NCBI GenBank assembly: GCA_051155755.1
Contig: DAXETY010000136.1
Location: 1 to 45,358, forward strand
DNA length: 45,358 nt
DNA from: DAXETY01 sp051155755
GTDB taxonomy: Bacteria; Desulfobacterota; Desulfobacteria; Desulfobacterales; SG8-13
Direction: 5' to 3'
The position numbers and the translations under genes were made by a program. How positions within the stretch are numbered: the stretch's first letter is position 1; each line of letters starts with the position of its first letter. Positions 16,335 through 23,594 of the stretch are shown piece after piece. The notes beneath the pieces were generated by a model. The model was given only the letters and a program-made list of their open reading frames with translations, ran no database searches and was not told the DNA's origin.

Positions 16335-16457
16335 CGGTGACCTCCGCCATAGGGGTGGAAGCAGCGCCATCACCTCTTGGTGGATGGGCACCAGTTATTT
16401 TCAGATTCTCGTTGATTTGTCAATAATGCAAGGCAATGGAGTTAACCGAATTCTAAT

Positions 16458-16486
16458 TTGACATACCACATAGTGGGGTTTACAAA
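16458..16486 (+). promoter_or_regulatory. Sigma70-type promoter driving the candidate sRNA
   Basis: A perfect TTGACA (16458-16463), an optimal 17-nt spacer and TACAAA (16481-16486, 4 of 6 matches to TATAAT). Transcription would start near 16492, directly at the first hairpin of the candidate RNA. Confidence 0.6.
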
Positions 16487-16491
16487 AAGGA

Positions 16492-16588
16492 TGCGTTCAA
16501 TCTTTCCTCCTACGAACGCAGTGAATCGTTGTTCATCTCCTCTCCCTGGCGGCTCGGTCACCCTCCAAGACCGGGCCGCCTCTTTTTT
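16492..16588 (+). ncRNA. Candidate trans-acting small RNA with anti-Shine-Dalgarno loops
   Basis: A roughly 97-nt transcript is bounded by a good promoter and a textbook terminator, with no gene inside and no plus-strand gene upstream. Hairpin 1 is TGCGTTC (16492-16498) with GAACGCA (16514-16520); its 15-nt loop displays CTTTCCTCCT. A single-stranded linker follows (16521-16547) that includes ATCTCCTCTCCCT. Hairpin 2 is the terminator stem. Both exposed pyrimidine tracts are complementary to Shine-Dalgarno sequences, the arrangement of sRNAs that block ribosome binding. The frame crossing it runs straight through the terminator and is not credible. No match to a named RNA family is claimed. 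Confidence 0.6.
16548..16588 (+). terminator. Strong rho-independent terminator of the candidate sRNA
   Basis: A 12-bp stem, GGCGGCTCGGTC (16548-16559) with GACCGGGCCGCC (16569-16580) including one G-U pair, a 9-nt loop, then TCTTTTTT. The T tract is on the plus strand only, so it does not belong to the minus-strand CNNM gene that converges on it. Confidence 0.85.
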
Positions 16589-16743
16589 CCAGTTCCTTTT
16601 CCATAGTAACCCTTATTCTTGGCGATGGATTGGAGGTATCCGCCTGATCACTGAGAAAAGCAGGATGCGGGTTGACCGTATCGACGTTTTTGAACCGGAA
16701 AATTACGAAAAAATTGAAATCATACGGCCCGGGTTCACCAGCA

Positions 16744-17856
16744 TTACTTCCCCGCATCCGGTGAAGCGTCTTGTTCAGCCTTACTCTGTTCCGCTATTTC
16801 GCCTCTAATACCCAGCGCCTTAACCCGTTCAACCCATTTCTTCCTTGCCAGAGCACGCATGTCTTCGACATTGTCTGTTTCATCTATGATCTCCATGCCC
16901 ATCAATGTCTCAATCAAATCTTCGAGTGTCACCAGTCCTTCCGTGCCGCCATGCTCGTCGACGATAATAACGATGTGATGACGATCCATGAGAAGATCTT
17001 CGAACAAAGCTGACAACGATATCGACTCTGGGACGGCGAGGATTTCACGCTTAAGGGATTTAAGCTTTTTACTGGCTTGATCCCGCGCGTTGAATACCAA
17101 TATGTCATCTTTGAGAACGAAACCGGTTATGTCGTCTATGTCCCTTCGGTAGATGGGCAATCGTGAGAACGGGGTTTGAGTAACTTGCTCTAATGCCTCT
17201 GTTATCGACATCTCTTCAGGAAAGGCCGAAATTACGGTGCGGGGGGTCATAATATCTATGACTTTTATGGACTTGAAACGGAATAGATTCCGAATAATCC
17301 GGGACTCATTCTTATGGATATGCCCCGTGTGTTCGCCGACCTTTGCCATGGCGATGAACTCCTCTCGACTGAACACGTGCAGGTTCTTTCTGCGAGCAAT
17401 AAATCTTGTCAGCTTCTCTGAAGTCCAAACGACCGGATACAGAATTATAACCAGCATATGCACAAAAACCGCTGTTGGTCCGGTAAGATTTGACCAGTAG
17501 ACGGCACCGATCGTTTTGGGGACGATTTCGGAAAAGAAAAGTATCATGAATGTCATGGCCGCTGAAAATAGACCAAACCAGTAGCTTCCAAAAACCACGG
17601 TGGCTTTGGCTCCGGCCCCGATGGCCCCGACCGTATGCGCAATCGTGTTCAAAGTTAAGATGGCCGCAAGGGCTTGGTCTACTTTTTCCTGCTTCAACCG
17701 CTTCAAAAGCGCCGCGCGCTTTGGGCGTTTTTCCTTCAGGCCCTCAATATAGGAAGGCGTGACACTCAGCAGAACCGCTTCTGCCACAGAACAGAGAAAC
17801 GAAAAGACCAAGGCCAATAAAACGTAAACGATCAGCTGTATGACATCATCGTTCAT
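16744..17856 (-). CDS. CNNM/DUF21 membrane protein with paired CBS domains
   Basis: A 370-residue protein of the CNNM/HlyC-CorC group. The DUF21/CNNM membrane domain (about 1-170) has four hydrophobic helices and the family motif SEIVPKTIGAVYW. Two CBS domains follow (about 195-330, VIDIMTPRTVISAF and IIVDEHGGTEGLVTLEDLIETLMG). The family is linked to Mg2+/Co2+ efflux or homeostasis, with the CBS pair binding adenine nucleotides. The usual C-terminal CorC_HlyC domain is missing; the protein ends in a short charged tail. ATG17856 is the natural start before the first helix. It appears monocistronic. Confidence 0.92.
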   Translation of the reverse strand: MNDDVIQLIVYVLLALVFSFLCSVAEAVLLSVTPSYIEGLKEKRPKRAALLKRLKQEKVDQALAAILTLNTIAHTVGAIGAGAKATVVFGSYWFGLFSAAMTFMILFFSEIVPKTIGAVYWSNLTGPTAVFVHMLVIILYPVVWTSEKLTRFIARRKNLHVFSREEFIAMAKVGEHTGHIHKNESRIIRNLFRFKSIKVIDIMTPRTVISAFPEEMSITEALEQVTQTPFSRLPIYRRDIDDITGFVLKDDILVFNARDQASKKLKSLKREILAVPESISLSALFEDLLMDRHHIVIIVDEHGGTEGLVTLEDLIETLMGMEIIDETDNVEDMRALARKKWVERVKALGIRGEIAEQSKAEQDASPDAGK

Positions 17857-18073
17857 ATATTCAATGTTTGGCTGTGTTGTACTATCAAGCCCGTCCGCAA
17901 GCGCGGTATAGGTCGAAGCTCATGAGAGGATAAAGATGAATATAAATCGTAATTTTTTGAGTGGCAATCTCATGGGGAATACGGATTTCTTTTTACCAGG
18001 ATCGTCGCAAGCCGGAGTTAGGCAACGGGCGGATCAATCCGGATTGAATGCAAGCCGCCAGAGCCGATTCTAA

Positions 18074-19066
18074 TCAGCGACGGATGGACTGCGCAACGTC
18101 GTTGAGCCGCTCACGAGCGGAAATCAGGTAGCGGGCCATCTTGCCGCGGTGGTCGGCCATCACCGAGTCGTGGGCGCCTCGCAATACAATCGGCGGGTCG
18201 AAGGTGCTGATCTGTTGAATATCGCGCATCGCAATCCGGATATTTTCGGCGCCGCCCTTTTCGCTGATTTCCGGGTACAGATGAAAAAGGATTGAAAGGA
18301 CATCGCGCAGAACCAAAACCACCCCCTGGGTGTAATAGATCCGGTCGTCCAGCTCGAAATAGTCCACCTCGGCGTTGGATTGCACCAGCAGGCCCAGCGG
18401 CTGGTCCAGGAACTGCTTGCCGGTGATGAAATCCAGAAGATTGTACATATCGTCGGTGCGCATGTTGAACACGGCTTGATTGTCGAGCAGTGCGGCTTCG
18501 TAGCGTCGGATCAATTCGAGGCCTTTACGGTATTCGCCTTCCGTGGAAGGAAACCACCAGCTGTCTTCGCTGAACGCCAGGTATTTTTCCCGGGCCTCTT
18601 TCAACAGGGCATTTTCTGCGTCGACCGCTCCCAGTTTCGACAGATTGGTGGCATAGAAATTAAGCAGCATGCGGGTGGCGTATATGGTACCCCGCTGTCG
18701 ATTGGCCCGGTTGTCCAACCAGGCGGTTGGAGAGATCAACAGGTCATTGACCGACCAGCCGAAAGGTGAGTCCATCTCTGCCTGCAGACGGTTGCGAAGG
18801 GCCGCCGAAAGCGCCGCACCTTTCTGAAGATCGCTGGATTCGGCAGAAGTCTGGGCGATGGCCTCTTGGACGGTGCTGTCCAGTTCCGGGAAGCGGGCCG
18901 GATCGATGAACGTATAACCCCGGTAGATGAGCCAGTACAAACCGACCGTCAACGGCCAGACCAGGAAAAAGACCAGCAGTACCAGCACCAATCGTTTGCC
19001 GAATTTCGTCATTTTGGCCTTTTTGGCGGGTGTTTCTTCGGCCGAATCGGTATTTTCCGTTTTCAT
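18074..19066 (-). CDS. DUF2333 family inner-membrane protein
   Basis: A 330-residue protein of the DUF2333 family (uncharacterised, found in gamma- and deltaproteobacteria). After a charged cytoplasmic N-terminus comes one transmembrane helix (about 28-48, LVLVLLVFFLVWPLTVGLYWL), then a large periplasmic helical domain. Conserved-looking stretches are SPFGWSVNDL, WWFPSTEGEYRKG and DDMYNLLDFITG. ATG19066 is selected for its GAGG 6 nt upstream; the frame is open 40 codons further, but those residues look non-coding. Function is unknown. It is monocistronic, with a long non-coding region upstream (19067-19507). Confidence 0.86.
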   Translation of the reverse strand: MKTENTDSAEETPAKKAKMTKFGKRLVLVLLVFFLVWPLTVGLYWLIYRGYTFIDPARFPELDSTVQEAIAQTSAESSDLQKGAALSAALRNRLQAEMDSPFGWSVNDLLISPTAWLDNRANRQRGTIYATRMLLNFYATNLSKLGAVDAENALLKEAREKYLAFSEDSWWFPSTEGEYRKGLELIRRYEAALLDNQAVFNMRTDDMYNLLDFITGKQFLDQPLGLLVQSNAEVDYFELDDRIYYTQGVVLVLRDVLSILFHLYPEISEKGGAENIRIAMRDIQQISTFDPPIVLRGAHDSVMADHRGKMARYLISARERLNDVAQSIRR

Positions 19067-19507
19067 GATTTCCTCTTTAGGCTGCCCAGCATCCGTGACC
19101 GGCCATTGATGGAGATAAGGCAGATTTGCCGCAGCAATCGTCCCACCCGGTGGAACCAAACCATCTTGTAAAAATCGCCCGGTCAAGTTGCCGGGGTTAT
19201 CCTGTGCCCGGGGATGGAAATGATCCAGTAACTTACGGGAAGCAGAAGATATTTAGCGCCGGCACAACTGTCAATAGGACCAGAGTCTGACCGAAATTAA
19301 GCGCTTGTCGAGGTTGCCACAGATACAAGTGTCGACAATGGAACACCAGTTATCGCGATATTGGCTGATCAGTGATGATGGCGAAGGCGCTGACCTGGAT
19401 ATCAATGCAACGTCGGAACCGTCTTCGGAAGCAAGGCCGGTAAATTCTTTATGAACTCGTAAAAAGTGCGCCTTAACAGTATGTCATCCCCGCGGAGGCG
19501 GGGATCT
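19067..19507. other. Non-coding spacer with repeat C fragment and MITE arm
   Basis: No credible gene. It holds a repeat C core, TTGTCGAGGTTGCC (19305-19318), whose first seven bases are mirrored by TCGACAA at 19332-19338. It also holds the left arm of an inverted-repeat element interrupted by the group II intron (from 19457). Nothing else recognisable was seen. Confidence 0.6.
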
Positions 19508-20015
19508 GTGCGCCCGCAAGCAGGCGCGATTTGGGAGGTGCAAGTCCTCCTCCGGGAGATGCCCGCTCCCGGTAGCCGAAGGCAACTGCGTCACCGTGAG
19601 ATGAGGTGGGAAGCAGCCGGAGGCGAACATGCAGTCCGTAGTAAAGCGAACACGTTTCGGCCGCACGCAGCGACGAGCCAGCAGGTCCATGGCGAAGTCC
19701 GGACCGGGATCGAGTGCTTGCTCCAGGTTGGCATAAACCCCGTGATCGACTGCGCGTCGCACGGAAGCCAGAGGATTCCGGAAGCCCATCACGCTGGGCG
19801 GGCAGCATAAAAGCGGTGATGGGGCGCGTCAGGTGGTTGGTGACAGAATGCATGGAAGATCGTGTCGTGGGAAGCGGGGAGACCTGTCCGTTGAAAGGCC
19901 GGCGTTCAGTCTGCAGCGGCAGACGAAGAACCGGACGGGCAGGAGTCAGAGCGTCCATAGTAGCCGAGAAGCGGGGTAATGCCCGCCGAGCAAAGGGACG
20001 CAGGAAGGTGGATAG

Positions 20016-21356
20016 GTGAAGACCACAACGCGTGAGAGCAAACCTGCGGCAGTGTCGCAGACTAAGCAAGCAGGGGAAGCCCGGACGGAGCGTTGGAGCT
20101 GGGTGGAACGCGCGGTGTGGACGGATCGTATGCTGGAGGCCCTCGACAAGGGGGTGAAGGGAGGCGTCTGGTTCAGCCTGATCGATAAGATCTACCGGCC
20201 CAAAGTGCTCCAGGCGGCCTGGCAGCAGGTCCGGGGCAAAGGCCGGGCAGTCGGATCGGATCATCAAAGTCTGGAGCAGTTTGAGGAAAATCTGGAGGTC
20301 AATCTGGCCAAGCTCGAGGAGGAGCTGCGCACCGGCAGCTATCGGCCACGGCCGATTCGCCGCACCTACATCGACAAGCCCGGCAGCAAAGCCAAACGGC
20401 CGCTGGGGATTCCGGCGGTTCGAGACAAAGTGGTGCAGACCGCGCTGAAGATGGTCATCGAGCCGATCTTCGAGCGCGAGTTTGTCGCCACCAGCTTCGG
20501 CTTTCGCCCCGGCCGGGGTTGCAAGGACGCCCTTCGCAGAGTCGAACGACTGCTGAAGGCGGGCTACCGGTGGGTGGTGGACGCCGATCTGAAGAGCTAC
20601 TTTGAGACGATCGCGCACGATCGGCTGATGGAGCAAGTGCAGCAACGCATCGCCGACAGTCGCGTGCTGGAACTGATCGAGAGCTTTCTCAAACAGCAAA
20701 TCCTGGAAGATCTGAAGCTCTGGACGCCGCAGACGGGCTCGCCGCAAGGCGCGGTCATTAGCCCGCTGCTGTCCAACATTTACCTGCACGAAGTGGACAA
20801 GGCCGTTAAAGCGGCAAGATACGAGATGGTCCGCTACGCGGACGACTTCGTTATTCTGTGCAAGAGCCGGGCAGAAGCCGAAGCTGCGCTGGCGCTGGCT
20901 ACTAAACTGGCCCAAGAGCGGGGATTGACCTTGCACGCGGACAAGACCAGTTTGGTAAACATCGACCAGTCCGGCCAAGGCTTTGAGTTTTTGGGGTACC
21001 GTTTTGAAAACGGCACCCGCCGGCCTTGCAACAAAAGCCTGAACAAGTTCAAAAATACCATCCGCAGCAAGACCCGACGGAGCAACGGCCGCAGCATGGC
21101 GGTCATCGTCGAAGACGTCAGCAAAACCAGCAAGGGATGGTTTGAATACTTCAAGCACAGTCACTGGACGACCTTTAATCCACTGGACGGCTGGATACGC
21201 CGCAGACTGCGGACCATCCTGCGCGGGTACAACAAGGGCCGAGGGATCAGCCGGGGCAAAGACAACATGCGCTGGCCAAACAAATACTTTCGGGACCTTG
21301 GGTATTTTAGCCTTTACGATGCCCATCGCGCCTTGCGCCAGTCCTTGCGAGGTTAA
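20016..21356 (+). CDS. ltrA: Group II intron-encoded reverse transcriptase/maturase
   Basis: A 446-residue intron-encoded protein. RT domains 0-7 are visible: RPLGIPAVRDKVVQTAL, FGFRPGRGCKDAL, VVDADLKSYFETI, GSPQGAVISPLLSNIYLHEVD, the catalytic YADDFVIL and GFEFLGYRF. A maturase (X) domain follows (GWFEYFKHSHW, LDGWIRRRLRTILRGY). No C-terminal HNH endonuclease is present, so mobility would depend on replication forks or single-stranded DNA. The start is GTG20016 with AGGAAGG about 8 nt upstream. All catalytic residues seem intact, so the intron may still be active. It assists splicing and reverse-splicing of its host RNA. Confidence 0.95.
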   Translation: MKTTTRESKPAAVSQTKQAGEARTERWSWVERAVWTDRMLEALDKGVKGGVWFSLIDKIYRPKVLQAAWQQVRGKGRAVGSDHQSLEQFEENLEVNLAKLEEELRTGSYRPRPIRRTYIDKPGSKAKRPLGIPAVRDKVVQTALKMVIEPIFEREFVATSFGFRPGRGCKDALRRVERLLKAGYRWVVDADLKSYFETIAHDRLMEQVQQRIADSRVLELIESFLKQQILEDLKLWTPQTGSPQGAVISPLLSNIYLHEVDKAVKAARYEMVRYADDFVILCKSRAEAEAALALATKLAQERGLTLHADKTSLVNIDQSGQGFEFLGYRFENGTRRPCNKSLNKFKNTIRSKTRRSNGRSMAVIVEDVSKTSKGWFEYFKHSHWTTFNPLDGWIRRRLRTILRGYNKGRGISRGKDNMRWPNKYFRDLGYFSLYDAHRALRQSLRG

Positions 21357-21368
21357 CCACCGACTGGA

Positions 21369-21401
21369 GAGCCGGATGCGGGAGATCCGCACGTCCGGTT
21401 C
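21369..21401 (+). ncRNA. Group II intron domain V
   Basis: A 33-nt hairpin 13 nt after the maturase stop. The basal arms are GAGCCGGA and TCCGGTTC, with the catalytic AGC triad near the 5' side, a 2-nt bulge and a TGCGG/CCGCA distal stem. Confidence 0.85.
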
Positions 21402-21443
21402 GGAGGGGGGAGAGTCCGGGCAACCGGATTTTCCCACCCCTAT

Positions 21444-21824
21444 CGAGTTTAACAGACTGTAATTAAGATGTTTTCTGGATTCCCGCTTTCGCGGGTATGA
21501 CAGATTTTTATGAATTTTCGACTTTTTACGACTTCAGCAATTCTTGAATCCGTCGTATGTCATTTCCGGACACCGCTCTGGTCCATCCGGAGAACGGAAT
21601 CCCTCCAAGTCGTTTTTTGCTTCTGTTTCGATTTCGAAAAACCCGGCAAAGATGACCGGTTTTCAACCCGCAGCACCCAAAAGATTTGACGGATACGACG
21701 AAATGCCCCATAAAGGGTCTAAACTGGCGGTGGTTCGAAGCCAAACCATACCTTCTGTTATTTTTAGCGGCTCTGCAAATTCTGCCAGGCGCATACGGTG
21801 CGCCGCGGTGTGCGAGAGGACTTT
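21444..21824. other. Non-coding spacer after the intron
   Basis: The first 88 bases are the right arm of the inverted-repeat element. The remainder (about 21532-21824) holds no convincing gene or promoter. It leads into the GTG start of the LysE-type exporter. Confidence 0.5.
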
Positions 21825-22448
21825 GTGAGCATCGAAATCTGGTTTGCCTTTATCCTGGCGGCAGCGGTGGTGCTGGTCGTTCCCGGACCCACCATTATTT
21901 TCATCGTAAGCCGGGCCGTTACCCATGGCCGCAGTGCAGTGGTTCCGCTGGTGCTGGGCCAGAGTACCGGCGATCTTACCGCCATGACCTTGTCTATGGC
22001 GGGACTGGGGGCGGTCATGGCGTCCTCGGCCGCCCTTTTTACCGGACTGAAGTGGATCGGCGCCCTGTATCTGATCTATTTGGGCATAAAGACCTGGCGA
22101 TCGAAACCGGGAAAACAGGCCATCGATCCGGCGGCCGTCAAGCAATCGAAACAATCTCTGTTTCAAAGCGCCTTCATCGTTACGGCTTTGAATCCCAAAA
22201 GCATTGCCTTTTTCGTGGCATTTCTGCCACAGTTTATCAACGCCCGACAGGACCCCTTGCCGCAGCTCTTGATTTTGGGGACCACTTTTCTCTGCCTTGC
22301 GGCGATCAATGCTACGATCTATGCAATGTTCGCCGGACAGTTGCGCGATGCGATGCAAAACGCAAACGTGCAGCGCTGGTTCCATCGGTGCGGCGGAAGT
22401 GCGCTGATCGGTGCCGGGGTGGTAACCGCGACCCTGCAGCGCAATTAG
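21825..22448 (+). CDS. LysE/RhtB family amino-acid exporter
   Basis: A 207-residue membrane protein, the normal size of RhtB-type exporters. About six hydrophobic segments are visible. The family signature VVPGPTIIFIVSRAVTHGR lies after the first helix, followed by GLKWIGALYLIYLGIKTWR and TALNPKSIAFFVAFLPQF. Members export amino acids or derivatives (homoserine, threonine, lysine) by proton exchange; the substrate cannot be told. The start is GTG21825, with GAGAGGA 5 nt upstream. An in-frame GTG at 21798 would add nine residues and is less likely. It appears monocistronic. Confidence 0.92.
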   Translation: MSIEIWFAFILAAAVVLVVPGPTIIFIVSRAVTHGRSAVVPLVLGQSTGDLTAMTLSMAGLGAVMASSAALFTGLKWIGALYLIYLGIKTWRSKPGKQAIDPAAVKQSKQSLFQSAFIVTALNPKSIAFFVAFLPQFINARQDPLPQLLILGTTFLCLAAINATIYAMFAGQLRDAMQNANVQRWFHRCGGSALIGAGVVTATLQRN

Positions 22449-22562
22449 CCCCGCCACCCCGCGATGGTAGGAACGTTTTCCGCCGAAGACCCACCCAAAT
22501 TGACAAATCCAACCGATTGACATCACCGTCTCCATCGCTACCCTACTATTAGAAACCGTGTT

Positions 22563-22583
22563 GAGCGATTGTCGGGAGTTGCC
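22563..22583 (+). repeat. Repeat C copy with one-base insertion
   Basis: GAGCGATTGTCGGGAGTTGC then C, preceded by GTT as in the copy at 5180. It differs from GAGCAATTGTCGAGGTTGCC by a substitution and a one-base shift. It lies in the spacer upstream of the UspA gene. Confidence 0.5.
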
Positions 22584-22640
22584 GCCCAGTTGAAATCTGC
22601 TTCGCGCCTACAATCAGAAATCGTCGATCAAGGAGGGAAT

Positions 22641-23129
22641 ATGTCCTGGTTGAAAAAGAACTGTGTCGTCGTGCCCATCGATTTTTCGGAAGACAGCTTC
22701 AGGGCCGCCGCGGTGGCGCAGGAATTTGTCGAAGACCGATCGGATGTGCATCTGATTCATGTCACCCAGCCCTGGAGCGAGCATGAACTCGGAGGCTCCT
22801 GGGGAGAACAAACCGAAGAAGAGCGCATCCGGAAAATCAAATCCAAAATTCAGGATAAAATGAAAGACACGGATTACCAGGACATTCAGGTTGTCGTCCG
22901 TATCGGCAGCCCTCCGGTGGAAATTACCCGGTATGCCAAAAAACAAGGGGCCGAATTGATCGTCATGCCTTCCCACGGCCGCACCGGTATTCAGCATTTT
23001 ACCTTGGGATCGGTTGCAGAAAGGGTCATTCGCAAGTCCCACTGTCCCGTTCTGGTTCTGAAAATGGAAGCGGAAGAAAAACCAGAGCGCAAAGAAGGCA
23101 AATCTAAAAAGATTATTTCCTATGATTGA
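22641..23129 (+). CDS. Universal stress protein (UspA family, ATP-binding type)
   Basis: A 162-residue Usp protein. It begins KKNCVVVPIDFSEDSF and has the standard alpha/beta fold. The nucleotide-binding loop is GRTGIQHFTLGSVAERV, which fits the G-2x-G-9x-G-(S/T) pattern, so ATP binding is expected. It ends with HCPVLVLK and a Lys-rich tail. ATG22641 follows AAGGAGGG 7 nt upstream, an excellent ribosome site; the longer open frame is through repeat sequence. Such proteins aid survival under starvation and stress. A second Usp lies at 44609 and lacks the ATP loop. Confidence 0.93.
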   Translation: MSWLKKNCVVVPIDFSEDSFRAAAVAQEFVEDRSDVHLIHVTQPWSEHELGGSWGEQTEEERIRKIKSKIQDKMKDTDYQDIQVVVRIGSPPVEITRYAKKQGAELIVMPSHGRTGIQHFTLGSVAERVIRKSHCPVLVLKMEAEEKPERKEGKSKKIISYD

Positions 23130-23426
23130 CAGACTCTGATTCGCGCGGCAGCCCCCCGCTGCGAGACAGCCCTGCCGTGGGAAGCTGCCCACCCGTTTTA
23201 TCGTGTTTGCAGAGCGAGGTCTGCCCGGCGAACATTGAGAGCGAATCCCCCTTGTCCACCGCTCCTCCGAAATGTTCACGGCCGATCCCGCCATCCTGAC
23301 AATGACAACGCGCCAATCAATCGACCACCCTTCCCCGCCCTCCCCTACAACCCGTTCCGATCGGCATCCTTGCAACCATATCCACCCGGGGTAAGGTTCT
23401 GCACAAAGGAACTGGGGCCGGATGCA

Positions 23427-23456
23427 TTGACATGGATCGAATTTTTAAAGCATACT
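23427..23456 (+). promoter_or_regulatory. Candidate promoter for acyl-CoA synthetase
   Basis: TTGACA (23427-23432), an 18-nt spacer and CATACT (23451-23456, 4 of 6). The start site would be near 23463, so repeat A4 would lie in the leader of the acyl-CoA synthetase mRNA. The rest of the 23130-23594 spacer shows nothing else recognisable. Confidence 0.4.
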
Positions 23457-23470
23457 TGAAATCAACAACC

Positions 23471-23520
23471 AAGCTTGTGCTTCGATGTTGAACTTGCGGT
23501 AGCACCCGGTTTGGGCTGGA
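23471..23520 (-). repeat. Dispersed repeat family A, copy 4 (5' half)
   Basis: On the minus strand it reads CCAGCCCAAACCGGGTGC, then a 5-nt variable part, GCAAGTTCAACATCGAAG and CACAA. These are very close to copies 1 and 2. The TTCTTGCC-containing 3' half is absent. No minus-strand gene ends next to it, so it does not serve as a terminator here. Confidence 0.72.
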
Positions 23521-23594
23521 ACCACATCTGTCTTCGCATCGTCGGTCGTGTTGGCGTTTTCGTGCAGTCGAGGGAGGCAGGAAGGGAGGATCCG

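Larger units (their letters stand above)
19508..21443 (+). mobile_element. Group II intron, apparently complete
   Basis: The 5' end is GTGCGCCCGC at 19508, matching the GUGYG consensus. The 5' region carries the expected series of ribozyme stems without an ORF. A reverse transcriptase/maturase follows at 20016-21356. Domain V is recognisable at 21369-21401: GAGCCGGA and TCCGGTTC arms, the AGC catalytic triad at 21370-21372, and a GAGA-type distal loop. A domain VI-like stem follows and the 3' end is placed at CCCCTAT (21443, accurate to a few bases). Insertion is 2 nt behind a GC-rich stem-loop, resembling the target preference of group IIC introns; class assignment is not certain. Confidence 0.85.
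19457..21531. mobile_element. MITE-like inverted-repeat element interrupted by a group II intron
   Basis: The outer ends are an exact 11-bp inverted repeat, TCGTAAAAAGT (19457-19467) and ACTTTTTACGA (21521-21531). Just inside, each arm has a hairpin of the widespread GTCATnCCCGCG type: ATCCCCGC/GCGGGGAT at 19486-19505 and ATTCCCGC/GCGGGTAT at 21479-21498. Removing the intron (19508-21443) leaves about 139 bp, typical of a non-coding miniature element. Confidence 0.65.

Noticed and set aside
16458..16808. 116-codon plus-strand frame across the candidate sRNA
   Set aside because: It reads through a strong intrinsic terminator and overlaps the end of the CNNM gene; no ribosome site at the first ATG and no domain.
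19473..21437. 654-codon open frame on the minus strand covering the whole group II intron
   Set aside because: It is antisense to a clear reverse transcriptase and to ribozyme structure, its product has no recognisable domain, and GC-rich third positions keep the opposite strand open.
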